64,000 nt of DNA from Powellomyces hirtus (lineage: Eukaryota > Chytridiomycota > Chytridiomycetes > Spizellomycetales > Powellomycetaceae), in assembly GCA_025526995.1 (NCBI GenBank), contig JAHLKG010000007.1, positions 558,001 through 622,000 on the forward strand, written 5' to 3'. The stretch's first letter is position 1, and each line of letters begins with the position of its first letter. Positions 1 through 10,244 of this stretch are shown here, one piece after another. The notes under the pieces were generated by a model. It saw nothing but the letters and a program-made list of their open reading frames with translations. It ran no database searches and was not told where the DNA came from. Both the position numbers and the translations under genes were made by a program.

Positions 1-1854
1 CAAATAATGAACTGCTCTCCTCGACCAGCCACGGGTTTTGTGCGCCCACATGTGAGTCCAAAATGGGGTCTAGATTCCTCCATATTTCACATCGCTGTAT
101 GAGTCTGCGTTGTAAATAAGAGATTTCCAGATTAATCTCAAGGACGTCAAACGGATAAAAGCGCATAACCTACGTTTTTGCGGCGTATGAAACTTTCAGA
201 CGATTGATTGACAGACTAGTGTTATAGTAATCTAGTTTCCTCTCCAACCGCTCCAGCAAAGCCTCAGCACTTAGCGAGTCCTAGTCAAACAATTGAGCCC
301 AATCAGATTGATTGGGTACCAGATGCAAATTCGCGTTCTCTTTACGCACCTCGTACGCTTGGTCTGACTTGAACTTGCTTTTATTTGCTTGTCCCAGTTT
401 CTCGTTCTCCTGAACCCGCCCTTCTACTGGTCTGTTCACTTTCCAGAACGTGTACTCTTGCAGTCGAAATATCCGGGCCTCGTTTTTATTCAATGCGTTC
501 TTTATGTGACTGTACGAATGACATGGCATGCAAATGCGTGGTCAGGTTTACGGACATCTTTTGGAGTGAGAAGCCCATTTGTACGCACGCAAAATGGTCA
601 TCACAAGTATTCTCTATCCGGTCCCATTGCTCGTAGAAAACTTCTTGCAGTCGGTAGAGTCTGTCTTCCTCCCATTCGTAGAGGAGGTATTTGGAAGTCC
701 CGTTCATGCTACGCTTGAGCAAGTACACTGTATAGTCTGTTGTGAAACACGAGCATTTTCACGATGAGAATCTACGTGTAGGAGATCCTCACTCTCAGAC
801 CTTGGAACCTCGGGCCCGTATGGTGCATCAATCTCAACTCACCAAAATCAGAAGGAAGCCAGTGCTCTTGAGGCCAAAAGAATGGGTTCTGAATTGACAC
901 TAATATAAGCTGCTAAAAATGACGAGTGTTCGCCACAGGTGACTTCGTTTCTGTTAACATACCTGAAATATGTAGAAGCTTCCATCTGGAGTGAACTTGT
1001 CATTGAGATCCACCGATATGACATAGCCTTCGCGATGTAGAGTTGCACAAAATCGCAGTGCCTCATCTCGCCCAAGAAAATCGCAATTTTGATTGATCCA
1101 ATCCAGCAGATCAGAACCTTTCGATCACGGTTGTCAGAAGATGTATGCAGCAAGAAGCAACCGACCGTGCTCACCTAGGAAAGAGTTGAGATAAACCTTG
1201 AACATTTTCTTCCTGTCCTTCATTTCTAGTCCGGTCACCGGATCCTGCAACCGGAGTAGCACTAAATAGAAATGTAAGCCCGATTCAATTTCATCGGACT
1301 TAGGCCCCCAATGTGCCAAACATCACATGCCCCTCATGACATAAAACGTACAATTACTCAGGGACTTCATCCTTTTCGCTTCCAGCTTTGTCCAACGCCC
1401 TTCATTGGGATCCACCTTGACTGGTCTTTTGCCCAGCAGGCGGCTGATATGTGTGTCATATGGAGTTGGTTTGTATGCAGCGGGGAGAGAGTGTTGTTGG
1501 GCTAATCGGACGAGCGGGCTGGATGGGCGACTGTTGTGGGCGTAGGTGTTGATATCAGACGTAGACGAACTTGTTACAAGGTGTTTATTCTCAAAGCTGC
1601 TTGCTGTGCTACTGGCCTCCTGCGTTGTTGCCAGTGGGGAAGCGGGTTCCGAGTCGCTGTCAAAACTTTCGCTGGAAACTTTTGCTGTAGCCCGTCCAAG
1701 CTTTTTAAGCGACGTGAGACGAGCAGGAGCCGGCCTGTCGGAAACGGGGGTTTTGGTGTCTGACGGAACAAAAAATTAAAAAGGTTAGAAACGTGAAGTT
1801 ATGTTAAGCCACGGCGGGCATGTCTCACACAAGAAATGACCTACCTGCTTCCAT
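1..1854 (-). CDS. R7-like RGS protein (DEP-DHEX-GGL), 5' part of gene, 3' end outside window
   Basis: Regulator of heterotrimeric G-protein signalling; the R7 family binds a G-beta5-type subunit through its GGL domain and accelerates G-alpha GTPase. Exons read on the minus strand: 1854-1845, 1759-1352, 1261-1175, 1117-963, 888-843, 727-585, 499-350, 280-174, 104-<1. After a Ser/Thr/Pro-rich N terminus the spliced product has a DEP domain (LQDPVTG, then GSDLLDWI and FTPDGSFYIFQ), the R7-specific helical extension (NPFFWP, VYLLKRSM, TFWKVNRP) and a GGL domain (RLKVSYAAKTLIQ followed by LDP and NPW). The catalytic RGS box should lie to the left of base 1. The start is a 10-nt first coding exon (ATG GAA GCA G); in-frame stop codons lie just upstream of it. 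Family assignment rests on motif order and spacing recalled from animal RGS6/7/9/11. Exon 1 is the least certain part. It is divergent from uL23. Confidence 0.8.
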
Positions 1855-2429
1855 AGCTCGCGAGCTTGCAAATCCAAGGACGCGTTACTGCTGCTCGTGC
1901 GGAGTCGCCAAAAGTCTTGAGATTTGGATGTGATTGCAGCAAATTTGTTTCCACAACAAAATCGTAGAGCGCGTATGTAAATCGACGGCGTGAAAGAGCG
2001 TTTAAGCAAAAGTTACGCAAGCGGCCAGAAGTATGTCGGACATATAGTGTGAGCCGCGCAGTGCCGATCAATATGTGTATATGCAGTAGTATGCAAGGAA
2101 CAAAGGTGTCGTTTTGGTCAATGCTAAGAATTCCGAATTCGACGAGAGATAATCCAGGAATGGAAATCCGGTTGCCGACAACTGGAGACTGTGGATTGAC
2201 GGACCCACCGCTTTCGTGTGTATTATCTAAGCGAGGCGTGGTCACACAGAGAATAGCCAGAGAAGCCACACTGGAGCCAACCATAGCCTGGGTATAGCAT
2301 TGCAATCACCTGACGTATCCAGGTGGCTTTTCTTCGGTCGTTTGTGATTGTGCGTTGCACCAGCAGCAGGAGTGAAAAGCACATTTCCACCCTCAATCTC
2401 TGTGACGTTTTGCGGAGGAGGTACTCAAA
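1855..2429. promoter_or_regulatory. Divergent intergenic region between RGS gene and uL23
   Basis: This 575-bp stretch separates two divergently transcribed genes and must hold both promoters and 5' UTRs. A 154-codon minus-strand reading frame crosses it (about 1841-2305), but I see no domain in it and its end cannot be spliced in frame to the RGS exons, so I treat it as chance. No TATA box or recognised operator was seen. Confidence 0.5.
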
Positions 2430-3247
2430 ATGGCACCAAAGGCAGCAAAAGGTAAGCTTGGCTGGAGCACTCGGCTTGTCGGTAGTTTCTTGTGGCATAG
2501 CTTCGCTGGGTTCATGCACAACTGCCGGTGGGATGAGACGATGCTGTGTATTGCACGGAAGTCATGCTGGGAATCAATAGATGGCGAAACCGGGCCGAAA
2601 TGGTGGCAGCAGAGAAACTACGAGGACGAGAGGCCCGCTGGTTGAGGAAGAATGACCAAAAACGTTGGAGAACCTATGATCTTCGTCACCAGTCGACATT
2701 ATCCTAACGTTCCTTCCGGTTGCGCCATTTCCTACGACTCAGCATCGACCACCACTGCGGCCGTGAAGGCCCAGTCCGCCAAGAAGGCCGCTCTGAAGGG
2801 CACCAACGGCAAGCGCGTGACAAAGATCCGCACAAAGACTCACTTCTACCGCCCAAAGACCCTCAAGCTTGCCCGGGCACCCAAGTACCCCCGTCGTTCC
2901 GTCCCCCGCACCCCGGAGCTTGACTCGTACAAAATCGTTCAGTTCCCCCTCAACACCGAATCAGCTATGAAGAAAATTGAGGAGAACAACACCCTTGTCT
3001 TCATCTGCGATGTGCGCTCCAACAAGCGACAAATCAAGGATGCCGTCAAGAGGTTATACGATGTTGAGGCAGCCAAGATCAACACGTTGATCAGGCCCGA
3101 TGGCAAGAAGAAGGCGTACGTTCGCCTTGCCGCCGACATCGATGCTTTGGACGTGGCGAACAAGGTACGTTATAACACCTCAGCCAAACTCATAGGATTC
3201 ACGTATTGATTTATGTTCCTCTCTCTGAACAGATTGGTTTCATCTAA
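2430..3247 (+). CDS. RPL23A: 60S ribosomal protein uL23 (L23a/L25)
   Basis: Component of the large ribosomal subunit near the polypeptide exit tunnel; binds 25S rRNA and is a docking site for SRP and nascent-chain factors. Exons 2430-2451, 2743-3164 and 3233-3247 give 152 residues, normal for the family. The Lys/Ala-rich N terminus is followed by the conserved core ([55 protein letters not shown]) and ends in IGFI. The first intron is long (291 nt) and follows the seventh codon, an arrangement common in ribosomal protein genes; I looked in it for a C/D snoRNA and saw no convincing box pair. The last coding exon holds only four codons plus the stop. Confidence 0.97.
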
Positions 3248-3838
3248 AGCGATGGCATTTGATGTCGATAGAAGTCAAAGGCTTGTCTATTTGTACATAC
3301 CATGCTCTGAACCATGAAACCGGTGGATGAGTGTGAACCGTAATAGAAATCACAGTGAAAACCGCGCACGCCGCACAGACAATCTTGATGACCAACGTTG
3401 TTATCTTTATGGTTTATTTCATATACAAGCGCCGTCGCATCTTAATTGAAATTGACGCCTGTGAGGAGAGGCGCCTGGAAATTGAATTTTGTTCAAGGCC
3501 TCTATTGACTAAGCAGAATTGCAAACAAATGTGCTCAGTTTCGCAACCCAAAATCATGTCCGATAAACCAAATGAAAATACTTTGTTGACGGGGGTTGTC
3601 TATTTATGGATACTTTGAAATGGGATGGGAAAGCCGTGGTACAGCATTTGCAATAAGATATCTATCAAAGGGGCACAACCCGGAACCGGACCTTACCGAT
3701 TTAGCTTATGGTAACACCTCACGTCGCGCGCAACTCCGCGGATAACAGTCAAGGCGCGATTCTTTACAAATGCATCCAGAGCTTTAATTCCAAAATGGGA
3801 CGAATGAGGAACTCCAACTTCATCAACAAAACATAAAA
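3248..3838. other. Intergenic region, nothing recognised
   Basis: The stretch holds the uL23 3' UTR and the upstream region of the nitroreductase gene. It is AT-richer than the flanking exons. One 87-codon plus-strand frame (3355-3618) shows no family resemblance and unconvincing codon use. No RNA gene seen. Confidence 0.5.
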
Positions 3839-4715
3839 ATGCGCCGCTGTCTACAGATCCTGGCTCGTCAGTCTCGGAATATAAATTCCAAGCGCGGTCT
3901 CCTCCTTTCCCCATCCAGATCATTCACTTTGTCTGCATCCACCTTTCAATCTCATATTCAATCCAGAGCCATGCCATCCGAACTTTCATCAAAATTCCAG
4001 GACTCTGTCGAACTCCGACGCACCAATTACACCCTGTCCAAAGCCAGCCCCATCTCCGATGAGCGCATCTTGGAAATTGTTCAGCACGCGACCCGCCACG
4101 TTCCCTCGTCCTTCAACAGCCAGAGTAACCGTGCTGTTGTTCTTCTGAACGCGAACCACACCAAACTGTGGGACATCACCACCGAAGTGCTCAAGGCCAT
4201 CGTTCCCGCCGAAAACTTCCCTGCTACCGAGGCTCGTCTCAACGGTTTCGCCAATTCCTACGGAACCGTCTTGTTCTTCGAGGATGAGACCGACGTCAAG
4301 GCCATGCAAACCAGCTTCCCACTTTACCAGGACAGATTCCCTATATGGTCTCAGCATTCGAGCGGCATGCTGCAGTATGTCATCTGGACTCAATTTGCTG
4401 CTGAGGGTCTTGGAGCAAAGTAGGTGCCGCTTTACATTACTCACAGAGAAGGAATACGTTACCAATTGCTTTTTTCTTTTCTTTTAGTCTTCAACACTAC
4501 AATCCCTTAATCGACGAACGCGTCAGGACCGAGTGGAACATTCCCGCCACATGGCAGCTGGTTGCTCAGATGCCTTTTGGAACCCCGACGGCGCCCGCCG
4601 GCGAAAAGGTAATAAAGGACAGGATGTGAGCTAGCGCATAACCGTCTCTTACTTACATTTTCATTTCCCATAGACCTTCAAACCCATCGAGGACCTCGTG
4701 AAGCTGCACAAATGA
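3839..4715 (+). CDS. Frm2/Hbn1-type nitroreductase family protein
   Basis: FMN-dependent oxidoreductase of the nitroreductase superfamily, eukaryotic Frm2-like branch, linked in yeast to redox and lipid-stress responses. Exons 3839-4419, 4488-4608 and 4674-4715 give 247 residues. The core begins with the typical pattern (FQDSVELRRTNYTLSK, SPISDERI), then SSFNSQSNRAVVLL, ending PFGTPTAPAGEKTFKPIEDLV. The first ATG gives about 44 extra residues rich in Arg/Ser with no acidic residue, like a mitochondrial presequence. A second in-frame ATG at 3971 starts exactly where most family members start, and a TATAAAT sequence at 3880-3886 could drive a transcript using it. So the product is either dual-targeted or only the shorter cytosolic form; the sequence does not decide. 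Confidence 0.85.
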
Positions 4716-4950
4716 ATGTCGAGCCTTATTGTTTTCCCGACCGTTAACATAAATACATTTGATACTTGAACTTTGCATAATGCTGCATCCAGATCCGAGT
4801 ACCTTGCCATATATATATATAGCATTCTCCTGTTCGGACAGGCTACGCTCATCACGTGATGATGTCCGCACGAAGCGCAGCAAAAGCTGCTCATGTCTCA
4901 GATTTTTATCCTTTAAACAAGGTCGCTATTGTTTTTCTTTCAGTCTTAAA

Positions 4951-7900
4951 ATGCTCCGCGCAGGGTCCAGTGCGGGCGAAAGCGAATCCGAGGATGAGGT
5001 CGTTCCTCGCATGTCGCTTGAGAGGAAAGGCAAAAGAGCCCTTTCTTCCGTGGAGGACAACAAGGAGAAAAAGTCTCCCAAGGCAAAGAAGCCTAGGGTG
5101 GTGTCGGCTTCTATCGAGGTGAGTGATGTAGTCCTCCGGTCTAAAAGATTTTGAATGTCTATTTTAACATATTTCATCGTTAGTCTCGGTTAAACAGTAA
5201 CAACGACATTCGAGAATCGATTCTTTTGTCCACCCAGCGGAGAATTGCATTTTTGCTTGAAAACAAAGATCTCTTCCTGCACCTTCTTCCAGACGATAAG
5301 AACTTCTTCACGAAGTTGCCCCCGACCAAAGTCAAGACTGCCATCCCTTTTGAGCTCGTAGAAACTCCTATCGGAGTCAAAGCGACCATGAAAGATTATC
5401 AACTGCGTGGACTGAGCTATCTGGTCATGCTGTACCGCAACGGAATGAACGGGATTCTTGGTAATAGGATTGATTCTTTTGGATCATTCACGTTTCTCTC
5501 GTCCTTACTGCCAGTTTTGTGTCCTATCGAAAAGGCGATGAGATGGGATTGGGAAAGACACTGCAAACATTGAGCCTGTTTAGCTATGTGAGGCAAGACG
5601 GTGCAGGAGGACCGTTTCTTGTGATTTGTCCACTTTCCGTTCTTTCTAGTTGGATGACAGTACGTAGTGAGCCGAAGATGAAAAGCGCATTAAGGGAGCT
5701 GCAAGAGCTCATCAGCATCTGTCATTTGTAGGAAGCCAAAAGATGGGTCCCTGATCTCACTGTGATGTGCTTCCACGGAACAGTTGCCGAGCGAGATCGC
5801 TTGAAGCATGAGTATACACGAATCAGGGCGGACATTCTGGTTACATCCTATGAGCAGTATGTTAGCGAGAATCACTGGTTCAAGACCATCACTTGGAAAT
5901 ACGTCGTATTGGATGAAGGTTGGTTCCTCATTCCGAGGTCGTCAACTTGTTTGAGTTCTTACCAGTACACTGAAGGTCACAAAATCAAGAACGAGAAAAC
6001 CAATGTTTCTACAACGCTGCGAGGCCTGTCGTCTCAATACCGCTTGCTCTTGACGGGAACCCCTCTACAAAACAACCTGCACGAACGTAGGTGTTTCGTC
6101 TGATTATGCTCCGAGAAGCCTGTGACTGACCTCTATGTTTGTATAGTTTGGGCACTGTTTCACTGGCTGTTTCCTGAAGGTAGAGTTTGAAGCCTGTAGG
6201 CGTCACCATTTACCATTCCAACTCACATCGACTCCGTGCATTCTTTGACTAGTGTTCACCGACGCTACTGCCAAGAAATTCGATGATAGCTTCAATCTGA
6301 CGAAAGGAACTTACGACGTCACCATCTTGACGCACGCAAGGCGTCTGTTGGAAAAAGTGATGCTGAGGCGGATGAAGGCTCAAGTCGACTTCCAGATCCC
6401 ACCCAAAGAGGAAATTACATGTAAAACGGATGCAACGTGACAATTGATAAGCCGGCCCACACTCACATGCCGTATTTTGCAGTGTATGTCCCAATATCAC
6501 CCATGCAACGGTTTTGGTACAAGAGACTTTTGACTCGATTGGATACGATGACGCTCCAGGATTTGTTTTCCACAGGCAAATCCTCGAACCTTGATGGTCA
6601 GGAGAATAAGATGGCAGCTTCCGAAATGAACCATCTAGAGGAGACCAAGGCGGTTATGGAGTACTCAATGCAAAGCGGTGGAGGTGACTGGAAAAGGATG
6701 ATGAATCTCGTGATGCAATTGCGTAAATGCTGTAACCAGTGAGTTCCCTGAGTGTGGCTTGTCACTTGGGGTATATCTAATGCGTACATCGAACGCGGGG
6801 TTTTTAGTCCGTATATGTTGCCCAACTCTGAACCTGAACCAGTAAGTAACTTCTATCACACTTTGGATCTTCAGTCAGTGCACTAATGGGCCTTTTATGA
6901 CGAATAGTTCATAACGGGAGAACACATTGTCTTGGCCTCTTCCAAAATGATTTTGTTGGACAAGCTTCTCAAACATCTTCGGAAAGGTGGTCATCGAACC
7001 TTGCTTTTCAGCGGCTTCACAGGCATGTTGGACATCCTCGAAGATTTCATGATTTTCCGGAACGTGCCTTATTGCCGATTGGATGGAAGCACCGCCCGAC
7101 CCCGCCGAACGCTGGATATTCGATTATTTCAACACAAAGAATCGCCGTACGAAGTATTCCTGATCAGTACGAGAGCTGGCGGCCTGGGAATCAATCTTAC
7201 TTCGGCCGATACGGTGATTTTCTTTGATAATGACTGGAACCCGCAAGTGGACATCCAGGCACTGGCACGTGCTCATCGAATCGGACAGACTAAACCAGTT
7301 ACGGTGTATCGTCTAGTCTGTCAGGACACTGTAGAGGAGCAAATGCTTGGGCGTCTGCAAAAAAAACTGTACCTTTCTGCCAAGGTCACCGAAGACATGC
7401 AAGACCCTCATCCTGGAGCCGAACCCAGTTTCAGCAAAGGAGAGCTCATGTCCATGCTTCGGCGGGGTGCCCGTGCCGTGACCCGAATATTTGACGACAA
7501 CTCGGAGTTTGTGAAGTCCGATATCGAACATATTTTGGAGAAAAGCCGCGAGTACCAGTTGAAAGTTGAAGAAGAAATTGATGTCGATGTCGAAGACGAC
7601 TTTAAGCTTGAAGGAATGGAACAGGTTCAGTCTCGGCTCTTTGAAGGGGAAACTCATCATAAAAGCAAGAAGGATATTGGGAGAGGTGAGGGAATAGCGC
7701 CTCTCACATTCGTTGAATCTGATACTGAGTGGACAAATGCACTTCACAGAGTGGCAGGAGCTGACAAAAAGGGCTCGGGAGGAACGAACAATTCTCATAG
7801 ATGGACATGCCGTCTTAAAGGAAACTGTTGGATGCGAGGGTTGGGAGGCCAGGTCCACCTTTAGTAAGGGGCATGTGGAACCTCCCAAAAAAACCAAGCG

Positions 7901-8838
7901 ACGTTTTGAACATGAATCCGTAAGCTCAAGCTAACTGTTTCTTGGATCTCGGCTTCTACTCATCGTCATTACATTGTTGCAGGTTTGCTCCCTATGTAGC
8001 GAACCGATGACGGGAGCAAACAGACTGGAATGCAAACTTTGTCCTCGAGCTCTTCATCCAAAATGCGCCGGCATTTCCCTAAAGGCAGTCGACAAATTCT
8101 TAGGCTTCAAATGCCCGCAACATCGATGTGTTACTTGTGATAAAAGCACCGCGGATGCTGGAGGTTTGTTGTTCAGATGTCAGTCTTGCCCGAACGCGTA
8201 TTGGTAAGAATTCATGCACAACCCTCTTTGCGGGTCGTTTATTGTCTACATATCTGACGAAATCCTTATCTGGGATCTTTTGCAACAGTGAGGACTGCAA
8301 CAACTGGGACGAAATGACTCCGTTGGGGGATGTGCTGCCAGAGTTTTTACTTCTTGACTTCCCGAAAGTATCGCAGGCGTATTTCATTCGATGCCCTGAA
8401 TGCAATGCGCATTACGCTGAAAATCCCGATCAGCTCAAAACGCTGGAAGCGCAAACCGCGAAAGACTGGGAGGCTGTTGAGCGCGGCGAACGCGTTGAAG
8501 CGGAAGAGCAGTCCGGGCTTGTCACTACCCCGGTCAAAACTCCAAAAGGCAAGGCTAAAAAGGCGCGATCTCTCAACGCCCCTAAGAGCAACGCCAAGCA
8601 CTGGCCGTCACAATTGCGAACAAGGGTCATGGAGGTTTTGCGACTTCGAAGGCGTAATGTGGGAGACTTGGAGTCAGAGCTCGGCCAATTTGGCATAGAT
8701 TTGAAGCGTAGAGGCAATCTTAAGAAGGTCATTGATGGCAGCAGTTCGGCACCGTTGGAGTTGCTGGAGAACGAGGCTCTCAGGACAGCTGTAGAGGAAT
8801 GGACAACTCAATGGGAAGAGAAGGTCGAGAAAGACTAG
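4951..8838 (+). CDS. ISWI-like SNF2 chromatin-remodelling ATPase with C-terminal PHD region
   Basis: ATP-dependent nucleosome remodeller. Thirteen exons (4951-5118, 5184-5460, 5535-5659, 5732-5918, 5976-6086, 6147-6179, 6253-6420, 6483-6738, 6808-6841, 6908-7685, 7750-7919, 7983-8203, 8289-8838) give 1025 residues. An acidic/basic nuclear N terminus precedes the ATPase: [10 protein letters not shown], Walker [13 protein letters not shown] box (DEGHKIKNE), [20 protein letters not shown], then the second lobe with [23 protein letters not shown] and [11 protein letters not shown]. The motif set is closest to ISWI. A short [12 protein letters not shown] stretch follows, but instead of a visible HAND-SANT-SLIDE there is a Cys/His cluster ([25 protein letters not shown], then CPECNAHY) of PHD/extended-PHD type and a basic helical tail that might be SAP-like. 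Some short exons are set by phase alone. Confidence 0.88.
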
Positions 8839-9049
8839 ATCAAAGTTTTGAAGCCGGTAGTAAAGTTTGAGGGGTTGAAAATCTAGAGGCATATATATGT
8901 GTAGCTATAGGAGAGCAACCAACTGTACAAAGTCTTTTTTGAAAATGATAAGAGCTTGTGGCCGAGAATAATGACAGCATGAGTCAGCACGCGTTCTCGA
9001 CGCGACTTCCGCCTACGGCGAACAACCCAGCGACTCAAAAAAAATTGCG

Positions 9050-9654
9050 ATGGCCGCCAATGTAAACAACCAACCGCTTGTTATTTTCGATGAGTTTTCA
9101 AAGCTCCGCATTCTTGATCCTCAACAGTTTGAGGCGTCGGAGCAGCTGAAAGAAGAATGCAAGGATTTTACACAGCGTGAGGAACTATGACAACACTTCG
9201 TATTCGATATAACATGTTTAACACATTGCGTGTGTTGAACCAACCGTAGGGACCAGTACTTTCAATGAGATAATACAAATGTTCATGAAGATGATGGAGG
9301 AGAAAGCTGGGCAAATTGAGCTTGAGAAACTAAAGGTTTGGCCACGCCATCTCTGTTTGGTGCGTCCGCCTTCGGTTAATAGAACCCGTTGCGCGTGCAA
9401 TTATAGGCTATTGGGCTGCGGAATCGTGCCGAGCACGAAGCCGACCAGCGGAAGAAAAAGTACGCTCAGCTGCAGGCTCTCATCAAAGAACGGCAAGCAG
9501 AACTCGACAGGTACGACATAGGCGCTTGCCCGAACGTATTTTCTGATGATTCTGACCTTTCCGGTACTCTTGCAGATTGACTTTGCAGGCGGATTCCTTG
9601 CAGAAGGTGCAACAGGAACAAGTGTCTCTAATTGACAGTATGAGCTCGAAATAG
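9050..9654 (+). CDS. IFT20: Intraflagellar transport protein IFT20
   Basis: Small coiled-coil subunit of the IFT-B complex, which carries cargo from Golgi to the basal body and along the flagellum. Exons 9050-9176, 9250-9335, 9407-9510 and 9576-9654 give 131 residues, essentially the length of animal IFT20 (132). Recognised stretches are LKEECKDF near the N terminus, a long helix with EKLKAIGLRNRAEHEADQ, then LQALIKERQAELDRL and QQEQVSLIDSM at the end. It is a strong marker that the organism builds a flagellum. It starts about 210 bp after the SNF2 gene on the same strand. Confidence 0.93.
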
Positions 9655-10244
9655 CGTGTAGATCTTGCGCTAAAGTACAGCTTGATTGCCCAAATACGAT
9701 CTGGGCAATATCCTACAAATCAGAGACACTGTGAAAAGATTCTTGTGTGCATCAGAAAACGGTTTCTTTGTAGTAGAAGAAGCAGGCTTAGGCAAAATAC
9801 AGCTATGATATAAATAAACAGAATGGCACATGAGACTCCTGTCGCTGGGAGGCCGAGGGATGAACGGGGGGAGCGAGGTAAGTCTTGAATGATGAGGATG
9901 GATGGTGTTGAGAAGACTAAGCTCCTCATGGTGTGTGGACGGTGTGTGTGTCCCCAAGAGGGACAGGTGATCGGCTTGGATTTCGCCGTGCGTCGAGGGT
10001 GACGATACATGGACCCACCTAGCCCAGATTCAGCCAAATGCAGTCTTGAGCAGAGGATTTTCGAGGGAGTCGGAAACGCCGTGAATGCGGTATAGTTTCA
10101 GCTCCCACAGGGAAGAGATTGCAGTCCACACCCTCGAAATTGTCAATTTTGAGGGATTGGAGAAGTTCCTTGGGAAGAGTGTGCCGCATCGTGAGGCTCA
10201 TCCAAATGCTGATCTTTGGCAGCCCCTTCCCGGAATACGCCTAG
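9655..10244. other. Convergent intergenic region between IFT20 and histidine kinase
   Basis: Both flanking genes end here. A 60-codon minus-strand frame at 10019-10201 directly beyond the kinase stop has fairly coding-like composition and could be an alternative last exon of the kinase, but no conserved motif supports it. Nothing else recognised. Confidence 0.4.

Noticed and set aside
1841..2305. 154-codon open frame on the minus strand upstream of the RGS gene
   Set aside because: No recognisable domain; its 3' end can only join the RGS exon in a frame that stops; best explained as chance in a promoter region.
2452..2742. Possible intronic snoRNA in the long first intron of uL23
   Set aside because: I found no paired C/D boxes with a terminal stem and no H/ACA hairpin pair.
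7686..7864. Continuous reading of the SNF2 exon to a stop at 7864
   Set aside because: The region 7686-7749 has good splice sites and phase; splicing restores WQELTKRAR and leads into the PHD exons, while read-through gives an unconserved tail.
10019..10201. 60-codon frame just past the histidine kinase stop, possibly an alternative last exon
   Set aside because: A donor overlapping the stop codon is possible but weak, and the receiver domain is already complete.
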